DNA of 64,000 nucleotides from Pseudomonadota bacterium (GCA_023388175.1 JAEWGT010000008.1:124001-188000), one strand, 5' to 3'; shown: positions 16,142 through 25,029, counted from the first letter of the stretch. A program made the numbers and translations. Notes: generated by a model not told the origin, from the sequence alone.

Positions 16142-17380
16142 ATGAAGAAGTTTGCAGTGGTCGCCGCTATGGCAACCGCTTTCCTCGGCTCTACGGCCTA
16201 TGCAGCCGAGCTGGAAGTCACACACTGGTGGACGTCGGCTGGTGAAGCCGCCGCTATCGCAGAATTCGCCAAGGTCTTCGAAGAAGAAACCGGCAACACC
16301 TGGGTCGACTCGGCTCTGGCCGGTTCGGGCACTGGCGCCAACCCCGTCATCATCAGCCGCATCATCGGTGGCAACCCGATGGGTGCCACGCAGATGAATA
16401 CCGGCCGTGACGCTGAAGAGCTCATCCAGGCCGGCCTGATGCGCGACCTGACCGACGTCGTTGCCGATCTCGACATCGACTCGTTCTATGTCGACCAGGA
16501 CCTGCTTGAGCCCTGCCGTTACGAAGGCGGTCTCTACTGTCTGCCGATCAACATCCACTCGTGGGACTGGCTGTGGCTCTCCACTGCTGCCTACGAAAAG
16601 ATCGGCCAGCCGGTTCCGACCAACTGGGACGAGTATGTTGCATCCTGGCCTGCCCTGCAGGAAGCCGGCATTCTGCCGTTCGGTCTTGCGACCGGCTGGC
16701 CGATCAACGGTATCCCGGGCGTGCTGATGGCCGGTATCGGTGGCAGCGACCTGGTGATGAAGATCAACCGCGACAAGGATGCTTCGGCTGTTCGTGGTCC
16801 TGAATTCCGCAAGGTTGCCGAAGCTCTCGACGAGCTGCGCAAGGTCACCTCGCCGGAAACCATGGTCCCGTCCTTCGGTGACGTTGGCAACCAGCTGCTC
16901 GAAGGCACTGCTGCCGGCAATATCCACGGCGACTGGCTCCAGGGCGATCTGCAGATCGCTGGCGGCGTACCGGGCGAAGACTATGAATGTCTGCCGGGCC
17001 TCGGCCTTGGCACGCAGCTGACCGGCGGTGGTGACTCGTTCTACTTCCCGGTTCTGCCGGAAGGTACCGATCCTGCTGTGATCGAAGCTCAGACGCAGCT
17101 TGCCCGCATCCTGATCTCGCCTGAAGCTCAGCTCAAGTTCAACCTTGTGAAGGGCTCCATGCCGATCCGTACCGACATCGACCTGTCGGGCGCCAATGCA
17201 TGCATGACCAAGGCTCTGGCTCTGCTGGAAAACGGTCTGCTGCCATCGGGTGACTTCTCGCTCTCCAGCGACACCCAGCAGCAGCTGCAGGATCTCGATC
17301 TCGAGTTCTTTGCTGACGAGTCCGTCACCGTGGACGACTACATCGAACGTCGTGCTCAGATCGTTGAACAGGCTGACTAA
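16142..17380 (+). CDS. Carbohydrate ABC transporter substrate-binding protein
   Basis: A 412-residue periplasmic binding protein of the SBP_bac_1 type. GGGAGGA precedes the ATG, and the signal peptide is MKKFAVVAAMATAFLGSTAYA. The mature part starts ELEVTHWWTSAGEAAAIAEF, and GLYCLPINIHSWDWLWLS and TQMNTGRDAEELI follow. These segments resemble the glucose/mannose-type binding proteins (GtsA/TTHA-like) rather than maltose binders. Its codons are clearly optimised compared with neighbours (a highly expressed gene). A stem-loop lies between it and the permeases. Confidence 0.9.
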   Translation: MKKFAVVAAMATAFLGSTAYAAELEVTHWWTSAGEAAAIAEFAKVFEEETGNTWVDSALAGSGTGANPVIISRIIGGNPMGATQMNTGRDAEELIQAGLMRDLTDVVADLDIDSFYVDQDLLEPCRYEGGLYCLPINIHSWDWLWLSTAAYEKIGQPVPTNWDEYVASWPALQEAGILPFGLATGWPINGIPGVLMAGIGGSDLVMKINRDKDASAVRGPEFRKVAEALDELRKVTSPETMVPSFGDVGNQLLEGTAAGNIHGDWLQGDLQIAGGVPGEDYECLPGLGLGTQLTGGGDSFYFPVLPEGTDPAVIEAQTQLARILISPEAQLKFNLVKGSMPIRTDIDLSGANACMTKALALLENGLLPSGDFSLSSDTQQQLQDLDLEFFADESVTVDDYIERRAQIVEQAD

Positions 17381-17424
17381 TCGTCAGAGTGTTCGGGTAG
17401 GGCTTCGGCCTTATCGATAATGCG

Positions 17425-17455
17425 GTGGTCGGCCTTGCTCGACAAGGTCGACCAC
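17425..17455 (+). promoter_or_regulatory. Intercistronic stem-loop between binding protein and permease
   Basis: A 13-bp stem, GTGGTCGGCCTTG against CAAGGTCGACCAC (one G-U), with a 5-nt loop and a short TTTCG after it. Position and strength suit a partial terminator or 3'-end stabiliser that keeps binding-protein mRNA above permease mRNA. Confidence 0.6.
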
Positions 17456-17474
17456 TTTCGTATGGAGAGACGTA

Positions 17475-18416
17475 ATGGCGGACACAGCCGTTCAAGTGGA
17501 GCAGGGGGCTGGAAAAAGCAGCCGTCCGAGTCTCCTGAATAGAATTTTCCTACACAACCTGCCCGCCAAGATCGCCGCAACCCCGATGGTCGCGACGGTA
17601 TTGATCGTATTCATTGGCTGTACGATCTGGACGATCTATTATTCCTTTACAAACTCCAGGCTTCTGCCGACGGGCCAGTTTGTTGGCTTCGCGCAGTATG
17701 AGCGCCTGTTCAGCAATAATCGCTGGAATATTTCGGTCACCAATCTGATCAGCTATGGTGTGATGTCGCTGTTCCTGACGCTGGGGTTGGGCTTTTTGCT
17801 CGCCGTGCTCATGGACCAGAAAATCCGCTTTGAAAGCGCGTTTCGCACCATCATGCTTTACCCATTTGCCCTCTCGTTCATCGTGACGGGTCTGGTGTGG
17901 CAGTGGATCATGAACCCGACGCTGGGCCTGCAGGGCACCATGCGCAATCTGGGCTGGGAAAACTTCACCTTCGACTGGATTTCTAATCCGCGCATGGTGC
18001 TGTTTGCGCTGTTGATTGCCGGGCTTTGGCAGGGCGTTGGCTTCTGCATGATCCTCATGCTGGCGGGCCTGCGTGGCGTCGACGAGGAAATCTGGAAGGC
18101 GGCGCGTGTCGACGGTATTCCAACCTGGCGCACCTATGTTTCCATCGTTCTACCGATGATGCGCGGCGTGCTGGTGACGGCCGTGGTGCTGATCGGCTCC
18201 GGCATCGTGCGTCTCTACGATCTTGTCGTGGCGCTGACCAATGGCGGCCCGGGCATCTCGTCCGAAGTGCCGGCAAAATACGTTTACAACTACATGTTCG
18301 GCGGCGGTAATATCGGCCAGGGTCTGGCTGCGGCCACCATGATGCTGCTGACCGTTCTGATCATCATGGTCCCGTGGGCCTATCTTGAATTCGGTGGGAA
18401 GGGGCGCCGCTCATGA
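17475..18416 (+). CDS. Sugar ABC transporter permease 1 (MalF-type)
   Basis: A 313-residue inner-membrane permease with six predicted helices. Near the C-terminus it carries the EAA loop that docks the ATPase, in the form EEIWKAARVDGIPTWRTYVSIVLPMM. The N-terminal cytoplasmic segment (VEQGAGKSSRPSLLNRIF) is followed by TM1 ATVLIVFIGCTIWTIYYSFT. Its stop overlaps the next gene by 4 bases. It forms the heterodimeric channel with permease 2. Confidence 0.92.
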   Translation: MADTAVQVEQGAGKSSRPSLLNRIFLHNLPAKIAATPMVATVLIVFIGCTIWTIYYSFTNSRLLPTGQFVGFAQYERLFSNNRWNISVTNLISYGVMSLFLTLGLGFLLAVLMDQKIRFESAFRTIMLYPFALSFIVTGLVWQWIMNPTLGLQGTMRNLGWENFTFDWISNPRMVLFALLIAGLWQGVGFCMILMLAGLRGVDEEIWKAARVDGIPTWRTYVSIVLPMMRGVLVTAVVLIGSGIVRLYDLVVALTNGGPGISSEVPAKYVYNYMFGGGNIGQGLAAATMMLLTVLIIMVPWAYLEFGGKGRRS

Positions 18417-19345
18417 GCCAGACAGCAACCATGTCCGGTGCGCCGGCCTCCGTACCCGTCGATACCGCCGGGCCGCGCGGGCCCAGGCCAAAGCCGTTCT
18501 TCACCCCGAAGAAAATCATCATCTATTCGACGCTGGTTTTCTTCAGCCTCTATTTCCTGTTCCCGCTCTACGTGATGATCGTCACGTCGATGAAAACCAT
18601 GCCGGAAATTCGTTTCGGCAACATCTTCGCGCTGCCGAGTGCGTTCAATTTTGACGCATGGGGTCGCGCATGGACCAGCGCCTGTACGGGCCTGACCTGC
18701 CAGGGACTTTCCCCCGGCTTCTGGAATTCGGTGAAGATCACCATTCCGTCCACCATCGTCTCGATCTTCATCGCTGCCGTGAACGGCTATGCTCTGGTCA
18801 ACTGGCGTTTCAAGGGTTCGGAAATCTTCTTCTCGATCCTGATCTTCGGCTCCTTCATCCCCTATCAGGTGATGCTCTACCCGCTGGTGATGATCACCCG
18901 TGAACTGGGTATTTTCGGTACGCTTCAGGGCGTCATCGTCATCCACACCATTTTCGGCATGCCGATCCTCACGCTGTTGTTCCGCAATTACTTTGCGTCG
19001 CTGCCGCAGGAATTGTTCAAGGCGGCGCGTGTCGATGGGGCAGGGTTCTGGCGCATTTTCTTCGAGATCATGCTCCCCATGTCGTTGCCGATCTTCGTGG
19101 TGGCGCTGATCCTGCAGGTGACCGGCATCTGGAACGACTTCCTGTTCGGCGTTGTCTTCGCCGGCACGCAGAACCTTCCGATGACCGTGCAGCTCAACAA
19201 TATCGTCAACTCGGCTCAGGGTACGCCCGAATACAATGTCAACATGGCTGCGACCGTGCTGACCGGCCTTGTGCCCCTGATCATCTACTTTGTGTCCGGC
19301 AAACTGTTCGTACGCGGCGTCGCCGCTGGCGCCGTGAAGGGATAA
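18413..19345 (+). CDS. Sugar ABC transporter permease 2 (MalG-type)
   Basis: A 310-residue six-helix permease. Pro-rich cytoplasmic start, TM1 IIIYSTLVFFSLYFLFPLYV, EAA loop QELFKAARVDGAGFWRIFFEIMLPM and the typical GLVPLIIYFVSGKLFVRGV end with AAGAVKG. It is translationally coupled to permease 1 and pairs with the MalK-type ATPase that follows directly. Confidence 0.93.
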   Translation: MSQTATMSGAPASVPVDTAGPRGPRPKPFFTPKKIIIYSTLVFFSLYFLFPLYVMIVTSMKTMPEIRFGNIFALPSAFNFDAWGRAWTSACTGLTCQGLSPGFWNSVKITIPSTIVSIFIAAVNGYALVNWRFKGSEIFFSILIFGSFIPYQVMLYPLVMITRELGIFGTLQGVIVIHTIFGMPILTLLFRNYFASLPQELFKAARVDGAGFWRIFFEIMLPMSLPIFVVALILQVTGIWNDFLFGVVFAGTQNLPMTVQLNNIVNSAQGTPEYNVNMAATVLTGLVPLIIYFVSGKLFVRGVAAGAVKG

Positions 19346-19351
19346 GTGACT

Positions 19352-20434
19352 ATGCAACCAAGCGTTTCCATCAAGGATCTCTCGCTCAACTTCGGCAATG
19401 TGAAGGTGCTCGAGAACCTCAACCTCGACATCGCACAGGGCGAGTTCATCGTGCTGCTCGGGCCTTCGGGCTGCGGCAAGTCCACGCTGCTCAACTGCAT
19501 TGCCGGTCTTCTGGATGTGTCCGACGGGCAGATCTTCATCAACGGCAAGAACGTGACCTGGGAAGAGCCCAAGGACCGCGGCATCGGGATGGTGTTCCAG
19601 TCCTATGCGCTTTATCCGCAGATGTCGGTCGAGAAGAATCTCAGCTTCGGTCTGCGCGTTGCTGGCATGCCCAGGGCGGAAATCGAGCAGCGCGTGAAGC
19701 GTGCTGCCGAAATCCTCCAGATCGAGCCGCTGCTGCAGCGCAAGCCGGCCAACCTCTCCGGTGGTCAGCGTCAGCGCGTGGCCATTGGCCGGGCCCTGGT
19801 ACGCGATGTGGACGTGTTCCTGTTCGACGAACCGCTGTCCAACCTCGATGCCAAGCTTCGTTCGGATCTGCGCGTCGAGATCAAGCGTCTGCATGCGCGT
19901 CTCAAGAACACCATGATCTACGTGACGCACGACCAGATCGAGGCCCTGACGCTGGCCGATCGCATCGCCATCATGAAGAATGGTGTGATCCAGCAGCTTG
20001 CCGATCCGCACACCATCTACAACAAGCCGGTCAATCTCTATGTCGCCGGCTTCATCGGTTCGCCGTCGATGAATTTCCTCAACGGCACGCTGGAAGGCCA
20101 GACCTTCACGGCCGATGATGGCACCAAGATTCCTGTTGGTGACTATGAATTTGAGGTGGCTCCCGCCGGTTCGACCAAGGCTGTGCTCGGCGTTCGCCCC
20201 GAACATATCTTTATCGGCGACGCCGCTCAGGCCATGCCGTTCAAGACTGAAGCCGAAATCGAAATCGTCGAACCGATGGGCTCGGAGACCCTGGCCTGGA
20301 CCAAGGTTGCCGGTGTGTCGATTACCTTCCGCTGCTCCAGCGATATCCCGCTGGCTGCCGGTGACAAGGTGACTGTCGGCTTCGATATCGCTCGCGGTTC
20401 GCTGTTCAGCGCACAGACCGAGAGCCGCCTTTAA
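19352..20434 (+). CDS. Sugar ABC transporter ATP-binding protein (MalK/UgpC type)
   Basis: A 360-residue ATPase. Walker A is GPSGCGKST, Q-loop FQSYALYPQM, signature LSGGQRQR, Walker B DVFLFDEPLSNLD, and H-loop IYVTHDQ. The C-terminal regulatory OB/TOBE domain (VRPEHIFIGDAAQ; DIARGSLFSAQTE) is that of the CUT1 sugar-importer group. A GTG 6 bp upstream (19346, directly at the preceding stop) is an alternative start. A terminator lies 13 bp after the stop. Confidence 0.95.
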   Translation: MQPSVSIKDLSLNFGNVKVLENLNLDIAQGEFIVLLGPSGCGKSTLLNCIAGLLDVSDGQIFINGKNVTWEEPKDRGIGMVFQSYALYPQMSVEKNLSFGLRVAGMPRAEIEQRVKRAAEILQIEPLLQRKPANLSGGQRQRVAIGRALVRDVDVFLFDEPLSNLDAKLRSDLRVEIKRLHARLKNTMIYVTHDQIEALTLADRIAIMKNGVIQQLADPHTIYNKPVNLYVAGFIGSPSMNFLNGTLEGQTFTADDGTKIPVGDYEFEVAPAGSTKAVLGVRPEHIFIGDAAQAMPFKTEAEIEIVEPMGSETLAWTKVAGVSITFRCSSDIPLAAGDKVTVGFDIARGSLFSAQTESRL

Positions 20435-20447
20435 CGGGCAAATATCT

Positions 20448-20477
20448 GGCGGCGCTCCACGGGGCGCCGCCTTTATT
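20448..20477 (+). terminator. Terminator after the sugar transporter operon
   Basis: GGCGGCGC (20448) pairs perfectly with GCGCCGCC (20464) over an 8-nt loop and is followed by TTTATT. It separates the transporter genes from the four catabolic genes, which would then depend on read-through or their own promoter. Confidence 0.8.
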
Positions 20478-20587
20478 ACTTTTGCGGCATTCAGTCTGCC
20501 CCGGCGCGGCGACGCCAGCTTCATTGATGGCTATCCCTCCGGTCCGACGCGACACCCGCATCCAATCGCAAGTTCAAGAGGCCATTT

Positions 20588-21337
20588 ATGACAGAGCTGT
20601 CCTTCCAGCTTTATAGCGCGCGCAACGTTCCCTCCATGTCCGAATTTTTCGGTACGCTTTCGTCTCTCGGCTATCGCCAGGTCGAAGGTTTCGGCGGGCT
20701 TTATGCCGATGCAGCCGGGCTTGCCGCCGATCTGAAGAACAATGGTCTGACCATGCCGACCGGTCACTTCGGTCTCGACCAGCTCAAGGATACGTCCGGC
20801 GCGCTCAAGATTGCCGAAACCATCGGCATCAAGCGCATCTATTGCCCCTTCATCATGCCTGACCAGCGCAGCGAAGATGAATCCAAGTGGCTGGAACTGG
20901 CTGAAACGCTGGCCGGGCTCGGCGACGTCTTCACCAAGGAAGGCTATGGCTTCGGCTGGCATAACCACGATTTCGAATTCGTGCCGACCACGTCGGGCCG
21001 CACGCCCATGGAAATCATTCTCGAAACCGCGCCCGCGATCGAATGGGAATGCGACATCGCCTGGGTGATCCGCGGCAAGGCCGATCCGATTGCCTGGTTC
21101 GACAAATATGGTGACCGCGTCACTGCCGTTCACGTCAAGGACCTGGCCGCCGAGGGTGAAAACCCCGAAGAAAGCGGCTGGGCCGACGTTGGCCACGGTG
21201 TTGTCGGCTGGGACGAACTGATCAAGAAGGTTCAGGCCAAGACCAAGGCGCAGTATTTCGTCGCCGAACATGACAATCCGAGCGACGCGGTGCGTTTCGC
21301 CACGCGCTCGATCGCAACCGCCAAGAACTGGAAGTAA
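20588..21337 (+). CDS. Sugar phosphate isomerase/epimerase-like TIM-barrel enzyme 1
   Basis: A 249-residue xylose-isomerase-like (AP_endonuc_2) TIM barrel. Metal-site segments are visible: FGWHNHDFEF, WECDIAWV, AVHVKDLAAEGEN and QYFVAEHD. Family members epimerise, isomerise, eliminate or hydrate sugars and keto-sugars using one divalent metal; reactions cannot be read from sequence alone. It is the first of four catabolic genes, only 5 bp before the next. In this setting it would act on the imported sugar or on a 3-keto derivative. Confidence 0.88.
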   Translation: MTELSFQLYSARNVPSMSEFFGTLSSLGYRQVEGFGGLYADAAGLAADLKNNGLTMPTGHFGLDQLKDTSGALKIAETIGIKRIYCPFIMPDQRSEDESKWLELAETLAGLGDVFTKEGYGFGWHNHDFEFVPTTSGRTPMEIILETAPAIEWECDIAWVIRGKADPIAWFDKYGDRVTAVHVKDLAAEGENPEESGWADVGHGVVGWDELIKKVQAKTKAQYFVAEHDNPSDAVRFATRSIATAKNWK

Positions 21338-21342
21338 GCCAA

Positions 21343-22482
21343 ATGGCAAAGACCTATGGCGTCGGCATTATGGGTGCCGGCAATATTTCTGCCGCCTATC
21401 TGCGTCTCGCGCCTCTGTTCAAGGGGCTCGAGGTCCGCGCGGTGGCAGACATTCGTCCCGAGGCCGCCAAGGCCCGCGCCGATGAATTCGGCGTTGCGGC
21501 ACAGACGCCGGACGAACTGCTCAAGAACAGCGAGCTCGACGTTATCGTCAATTTGACCATTCCATCGACCCATTATCAGGTGTCGATGGACATCATCTCG
21601 TCCGGCAAGCATTCCTATTCGGAAAAGCCGTTCGTGCTGACGCTCGAAGAAGGGCTTTCGCTCAAGAAGGCGGCTGATGAACGCGGTCTCAAGGTGGGGT
21701 CCGCTCCCGACACCTTCCTGGGCGGCGCGCATCAGCAGGCCCGCGAAATCATCGACAGTGGCAAGCTCGGCAAGATCATGAGCGGCACGACCCATGTGAT
21801 GAGCCGGGGCATGGAACACTGGCATCCGAACCCGGATTTCTTCTTCCAGCCTGGCGGCGGCCCGATCCTCGACCTGGGCCCCTATTACATTACCGATCTG
21901 GTTCACCTGCTCGGCCCCGTGAAGCGCCTGTCGGCTTTCACCAATATGGCGCGCGCCGAGCGCGAAGTGACCGCCGAGGGTCCGTTCAAGGGCACGTTCA
22001 TCAAGGTCGGTACGCCCACCACGATCCATGGCGTGCTCGAATTCCACAATGGTGCCATCGTCACCATTGGTGCGAGCTGGGACGTGGCGGCGCATGGCCA
22101 CCACAATATCGAGCTCTATGGTACCGATGGGTCGATCTTCGTACCCGATCCGAACTTCTTCGGCGGCGATCTGGTGACGGCAAGCCTTGATGGCACCCGC
22201 TCGCAGGTTTCGCCCTGGGCCCATCCCTTTGGCAAGCCCAATCAGGATCTCGACAAGGACACGCCGCGCGCCAATTACCGCTGCGCAGGTCTTGCCGACA
22301 TGCTGCAGTCGCACGAAACCGGACAGACGGCGCGTTGCGGTCTCGATGTGGCCTTGCATGTGGTGGAAGTGATGACCGGATTGCTCAAGGCGGGCGAGAC
22401 CGGCCAGGTGCTGACCTTGCAGACGACCTGCGAGCGTCCTCGCGCTCTCGGTATCGAAGAAGCGCAGGCGCTGTTGCGTTGA
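21343..22482 (+). CDS. Gfo/Idh/MocA-family oxidoreductase 1
   Basis: A 379-residue NAD(P)-dependent sugar dehydrogenase-type protein. The N-terminal Rossmann fold is GVGIMGAGNISAAYLRLAP followed by VRAVADIRPEAA (Asp after the second strand, which favours NAD). Next come the family motif EKPFVLTLEEG (Lys) and the catalytic segment GGPILDLGPYYITDLVHLLGPV with the Asp/His positions. The C-terminal alpha/beta domain is complete. Members oxidise one sugar hydroxyl, often at C3 or C1. It alternates here with TIM-barrel genes. Confidence 0.92.
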   Translation: MAKTYGVGIMGAGNISAAYLRLAPLFKGLEVRAVADIRPEAAKARADEFGVAAQTPDELLKNSELDVIVNLTIPSTHYQVSMDIISSGKHSYSEKPFVLTLEEGLSLKKAADERGLKVGSAPDTFLGGAHQQAREIIDSGKLGKIMSGTTHVMSRGMEHWHPNPDFFFQPGGGPILDLGPYYITDLVHLLGPVKRLSAFTNMARAEREVTAEGPFKGTFIKVGTPTTIHGVLEFHNGAIVTIGASWDVAAHGHHNIELYGTDGSIFVPDPNFFGGDLVTASLDGTRSQVSPWAHPFGKPNQDLDKDTPRANYRCAGLADMLQSHETGQTARCGLDVALHVVEVMTGLLKAGETGQVLTLQTTCERPRALGIEEAQALLR

Positions 22483-22642
22483 TTGACGTACCTCATTGAC
22501 AGGCGCCCTGCGCCGGTCAAGATTGGTGACCAACATGTCGGGCGGCGAGAGATCGCCGCCCCTCATTCATGCGGATAGCCGCATCGCAAAGATAAGAACA
22601 AGCCCCGGCAATGCGGTGTGCGGGGCCAAAGAGGAGACCCCT

Positions 22643-23701
22643 ATGGCCACCACAGTCAAAGGCCCAGCCATTTTCCTCGCCCAGTTTGCGGGCGACAAGG
22701 CGCCGTTCGACACTCTCGACAATATCTGCCGCTGGGCTGCGAGCCTTGGTTACAAGGGCGTCCAGATCCCGACCTGGGTGTCGAGCTTCATCGATCTCGA
22801 AAAGGCTGCCAATTCCAAGACCTATGCGGATGAGATCAAGGGTATTGTGAACAGCCACGGCCTGGAGATTACCGAGCTGTCGACCCACCTTCAGGGTCAG
22901 CTTGTTGCGGTGCACCCGGCCTATGATGCAGCATTTGACGGTTTTGCGCCGGCCTCAGTCCATGGCAACCCCAAGGCGCGGCAGGAATGGGCGGTTCAGA
23001 CCATGCTGAACGCGGCCAAGGCGTCGCAGAATCTTGGCCTCAACGCCCATGCAACCTTCTCGGGTGCGTTGGCATGGCCCTATCTCTATCCGTGGCCGCA
23101 GCGTCCGGCTGGCCTGGTCGAGGAAGCCTTTGACGAACTGGCGCGCCGCTGGACGCCGATCCTCAATGCTTTCGATGAGGCCGGCGTCGACGTCTGCTAC
23201 GAAATCCATCCGGGCGAAGACCTCCACGATGGCATTTCCTACGAAATGTTCCTTGAGCGCGTGAAAAACCATCCACGGGCCAACCTGCTCTATGATCCGA
23301 GCCATTTCGTGCTGCAGCAGCTCGATTATCTCGACTATATCGATATCTACAAGGACCGGATCAAAGCCTTCCACGTGAAGGACGCCGAGTTCAACCCGAC
23401 CGGTCGTCAGGGTGTCTATGGTGGCTTCCAGTCCTGGGTGAACCGGGCAGGGCGCTTCCGCTCCATCGGCGACGGTCAGGTCGATTTCCCGGCCATCTTC
23501 GCAAAAATGGCGGCGAACGACTTCAAGGGCTGGGCCGTGCTCGAATGGGAATGCGCGCTCAAGCATCCTGAAGACGGTGCGCGCGAAGGCGCAGAGCTCA
23601 TTCAGAGCTATATCATCCGGGTGACCGAGAAGGCCTTCGACGATTTCGCCTCCGGCGGCACCGACAAGGCGGCCAATCGCAAGATGCTGGGCCTGTCGTA
23701 A
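22643..23701 (+). CDS. Sugar phosphate isomerase/epimerase-like TIM-barrel enzyme 2
   Basis: A 352-residue xylose-isomerase-like TIM barrel, about 100 residues longer than the first. The start at 22643 follows GAGGAG; an in-frame upstream ATG at 22496 would add 49 residues without family character. Metal ligands are suggested by VCYEIHPGEDLHDG, LLYDPSHFVLQQ, AFHVKDAEFNPTGR and AVLEWECALKHPE. It ends with a long C-terminal extension (AFDDFASGGTDKAANR). It acts with the oxidoreductases either side; the exact reaction is unknown. Confidence 0.88.
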   Translation: MATTVKGPAIFLAQFAGDKAPFDTLDNICRWAASLGYKGVQIPTWVSSFIDLEKAANSKTYADEIKGIVNSHGLEITELSTHLQGQLVAVHPAYDAAFDGFAPASVHGNPKARQEWAVQTMLNAAKASQNLGLNAHATFSGALAWPYLYPWPQRPAGLVEEAFDELARRWTPILNAFDEAGVDVCYEIHPGEDLHDGISYEMFLERVKNHPRANLLYDPSHFVLQQLDYLDYIDIYKDRIKAFHVKDAEFNPTGRQGVYGGFQSWVNRAGRFRSIGDGQVDFPAIFAKMAANDFKGWAVLEWECALKHPEDGAREGAELIQSYIIRVTEKAFDDFASGGTDKAANRKMLGLS

Positions 23702-23727
23702 AATCGTACACCCCCATGTTCATCGTC

Positions 23728-23783
23728 ACCACCGGGCTTGTCCCGGTGGTCCATGGAACGTCCGAACAAGCCGGGCAATGACG
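23728..23783. repeat. RIME-like palindromic repeat, copy 1
   Basis: A perfect hairpin ACCACCGGG/CCCGGTGGT around loop CTTGT is followed by a degenerate second unit (CCGAACAAGCCGGGCAATGACG). This is the two-palindrome layout of rhizobial intergenic mosaic elements. Copies 2 (33041) and 3 (50171) share the CCGGGCNTGTCCCGG heart. It lies inside the catabolic operon, between TIM barrel 2 and oxidoreductase 2. Confidence 0.7.
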
Positions 23784-23814
23784 CTGGACGAGAGAACGGG
23801 AAGAGGAAAGTAAA

Positions 23815-24966
23815 ATGGCTGAAAACGGCGCAAGGCGCATTCGTCTGGGCATGGTCGGCGGCGGCACGGGAGCCTTTATCGGCTATGTGCATCGCGTGGC
23901 GGCCCGTATTGATGGTGACTATGAACTGGTGGCCGGTGCCCTGTCATCACGGCCCGAAGTCGCGAAGGAATCCGGCAAAAATCTCGGCCTTGCCGAAGAT
24001 CGAATCTACACCTCTTACGAGGAGATGGCGAAAGCAGAGGCCGCCCGGCCGGATGGCATCGAGGCTGTGTCCATCGTCACGCCAAACCATATGCACTATG
24101 GCCCGGCCAAGGCGTTCCTCGAAGCCGGCATCCACGTGATCTGCGACAAGCCTATCACCTCGACCCTTGAAGACGCTCGCAAGCTGGCCGAAATCAAGCC
24201 GAAGAACGGTGCGAAATTCCTGCTGACCCACAATTACACCGGCTATCCGCTGGTGCGTCAGGCGCGGGAACTCGTTGCGTCCGGCGCTTTGGGCAAGATT
24301 CGTGTCATTCAGGTGGAATATCCGCAGGACTGGCTGACCGAAGCGGCAGACGAAGACAACAAGCAGGCGTCCTGGCGTACCGATCCGGCGCGTTCCGGCG
24401 CAGGCGGTTGCATTGGCGATATCGGCACCCACGCCTATAATCTCGCCCGTTTTGTCACCGGCCTCAAGACCGACGCCGTCTCGGCCGACCTCACGGCTTT
24501 CGTGCCGGGGCGTCAGCTCGATGACAATGTCCACATCATGCTGCGCTTCGAGGGCGGCGCCAAGGGCATGCTCTGGGCCAGCCAGGTTGCCGTCGGCAAT
24601 GAAAACGGTCTGCAGTTGCGCGTTTATGGCGACAAGGGCGGCCTCGAATGGCGGCAGGACAATCCGAACTATATGTGGTTCACCGAGTTCGGTAAGCCCA
24701 AGCAGTTGCTCACACGCGGCGGCTCCATTTCAGTTCCGCCGGCTGCCTCGATGAATGTCCGCATTCCTTCGGGCCACCCTGAAGGGTATCTGGAAGCCTT
24801 TGCCACGCTTTACAGCCAGTTTGCGGCGGTCATCCGCGGCGACGGCGCAGACGTTGAGTCCTTGCTGCCCAGCATGGCTGACGGCATCGAAGGCATGCAG
24901 TTCATTGTCGCCTCGGTAAAGTCGAGCCAGGACGACAGCCGCTGGACCAAACTCAGCGCCGTCTGA
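23815..24966 (+). CDS. Gfo/Idh/MocA-family oxidoreductase 2
   Basis: A 383-residue second member of the family. The Rossmann start LGMVGGGTGAFIGYVHRVA has the longer loop typical of a distinct subgroup. Then come VTPNHMHYGPAK, CDKPITSTLEDARKLAE (Lys motif) and the catalytic GCIGDIGTHAYNLARFVTG with the Asp and His. It is about the same size as oxidoreductase 1 but clearly from another subfamily, so the two probably catalyse different steps, for example one oxidation and one reduction. It is the last gene of the cluster. Confidence 0.92.
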   Translation: MAENGARRIRLGMVGGGTGAFIGYVHRVAARIDGDYELVAGALSSRPEVAKESGKNLGLAEDRIYTSYEEMAKAEAARPDGIEAVSIVTPNHMHYGPAKAFLEAGIHVICDKPITSTLEDARKLAEIKPKNGAKFLLTHNYTGYPLVRQARELVASGALGKIRVIQVEYPQDWLTEAADEDNKQASWRTDPARSGAGGCIGDIGTHAYNLARFVTGLKTDAVSADLTAFVPGRQLDDNVHIMLRFEGGAKGMLWASQVAVGNENGLQLRVYGDKGGLEWRQDNPNYMWFTEFGKPKQLLTRGGSISVPPAASMNVRIPSGHPEGYLEAFATLYSQFAAVIRGDGADVESLLPSMADGIEGMQFIVASVKSSQDDSRWTKLSAV

Positions 24967-24976
24967 GCGTGATATT

Positions 24977-25029
24977 GACCTCCTGTTTGCATTGAACAGG
25001 AGGTCGCCCCTCGGGCTTGACCCAAGGGG
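24977..25029. repeat. Two adjacent hairpins at the end of the sugar cluster
   Basis: A perfect 11-bp hairpin, GACCTCCTGTT/AACAGGAGGTC (24977-25005), stands 10 bp after the last cluster gene. It is followed directly by CCCCTCGGG/CCCAAGGGG around loop CTTGA (25007-25029). There is no T run on either strand, so these are more likely processing or stabilising structures, or a mosaic repeat unit, than a simple terminator. Confidence 0.6.

Noticed and set aside
18380..20524. A 714-codon open frame on the minus strand across the sugar permease and ATPase genes
   Set aside because: It covers two convincing genes with Walker and EAA motifs on the other strand and shows no domain of its own. Its length is due to the strong codon bias of those genes.
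14789..24966. Sugar cluster as a genomic island inserted at tRNA-Arg
   Set aside because: The cluster borders a tRNA gene, but no integrase, no repeated tRNA 3' end at the far side and no composition break are visible.
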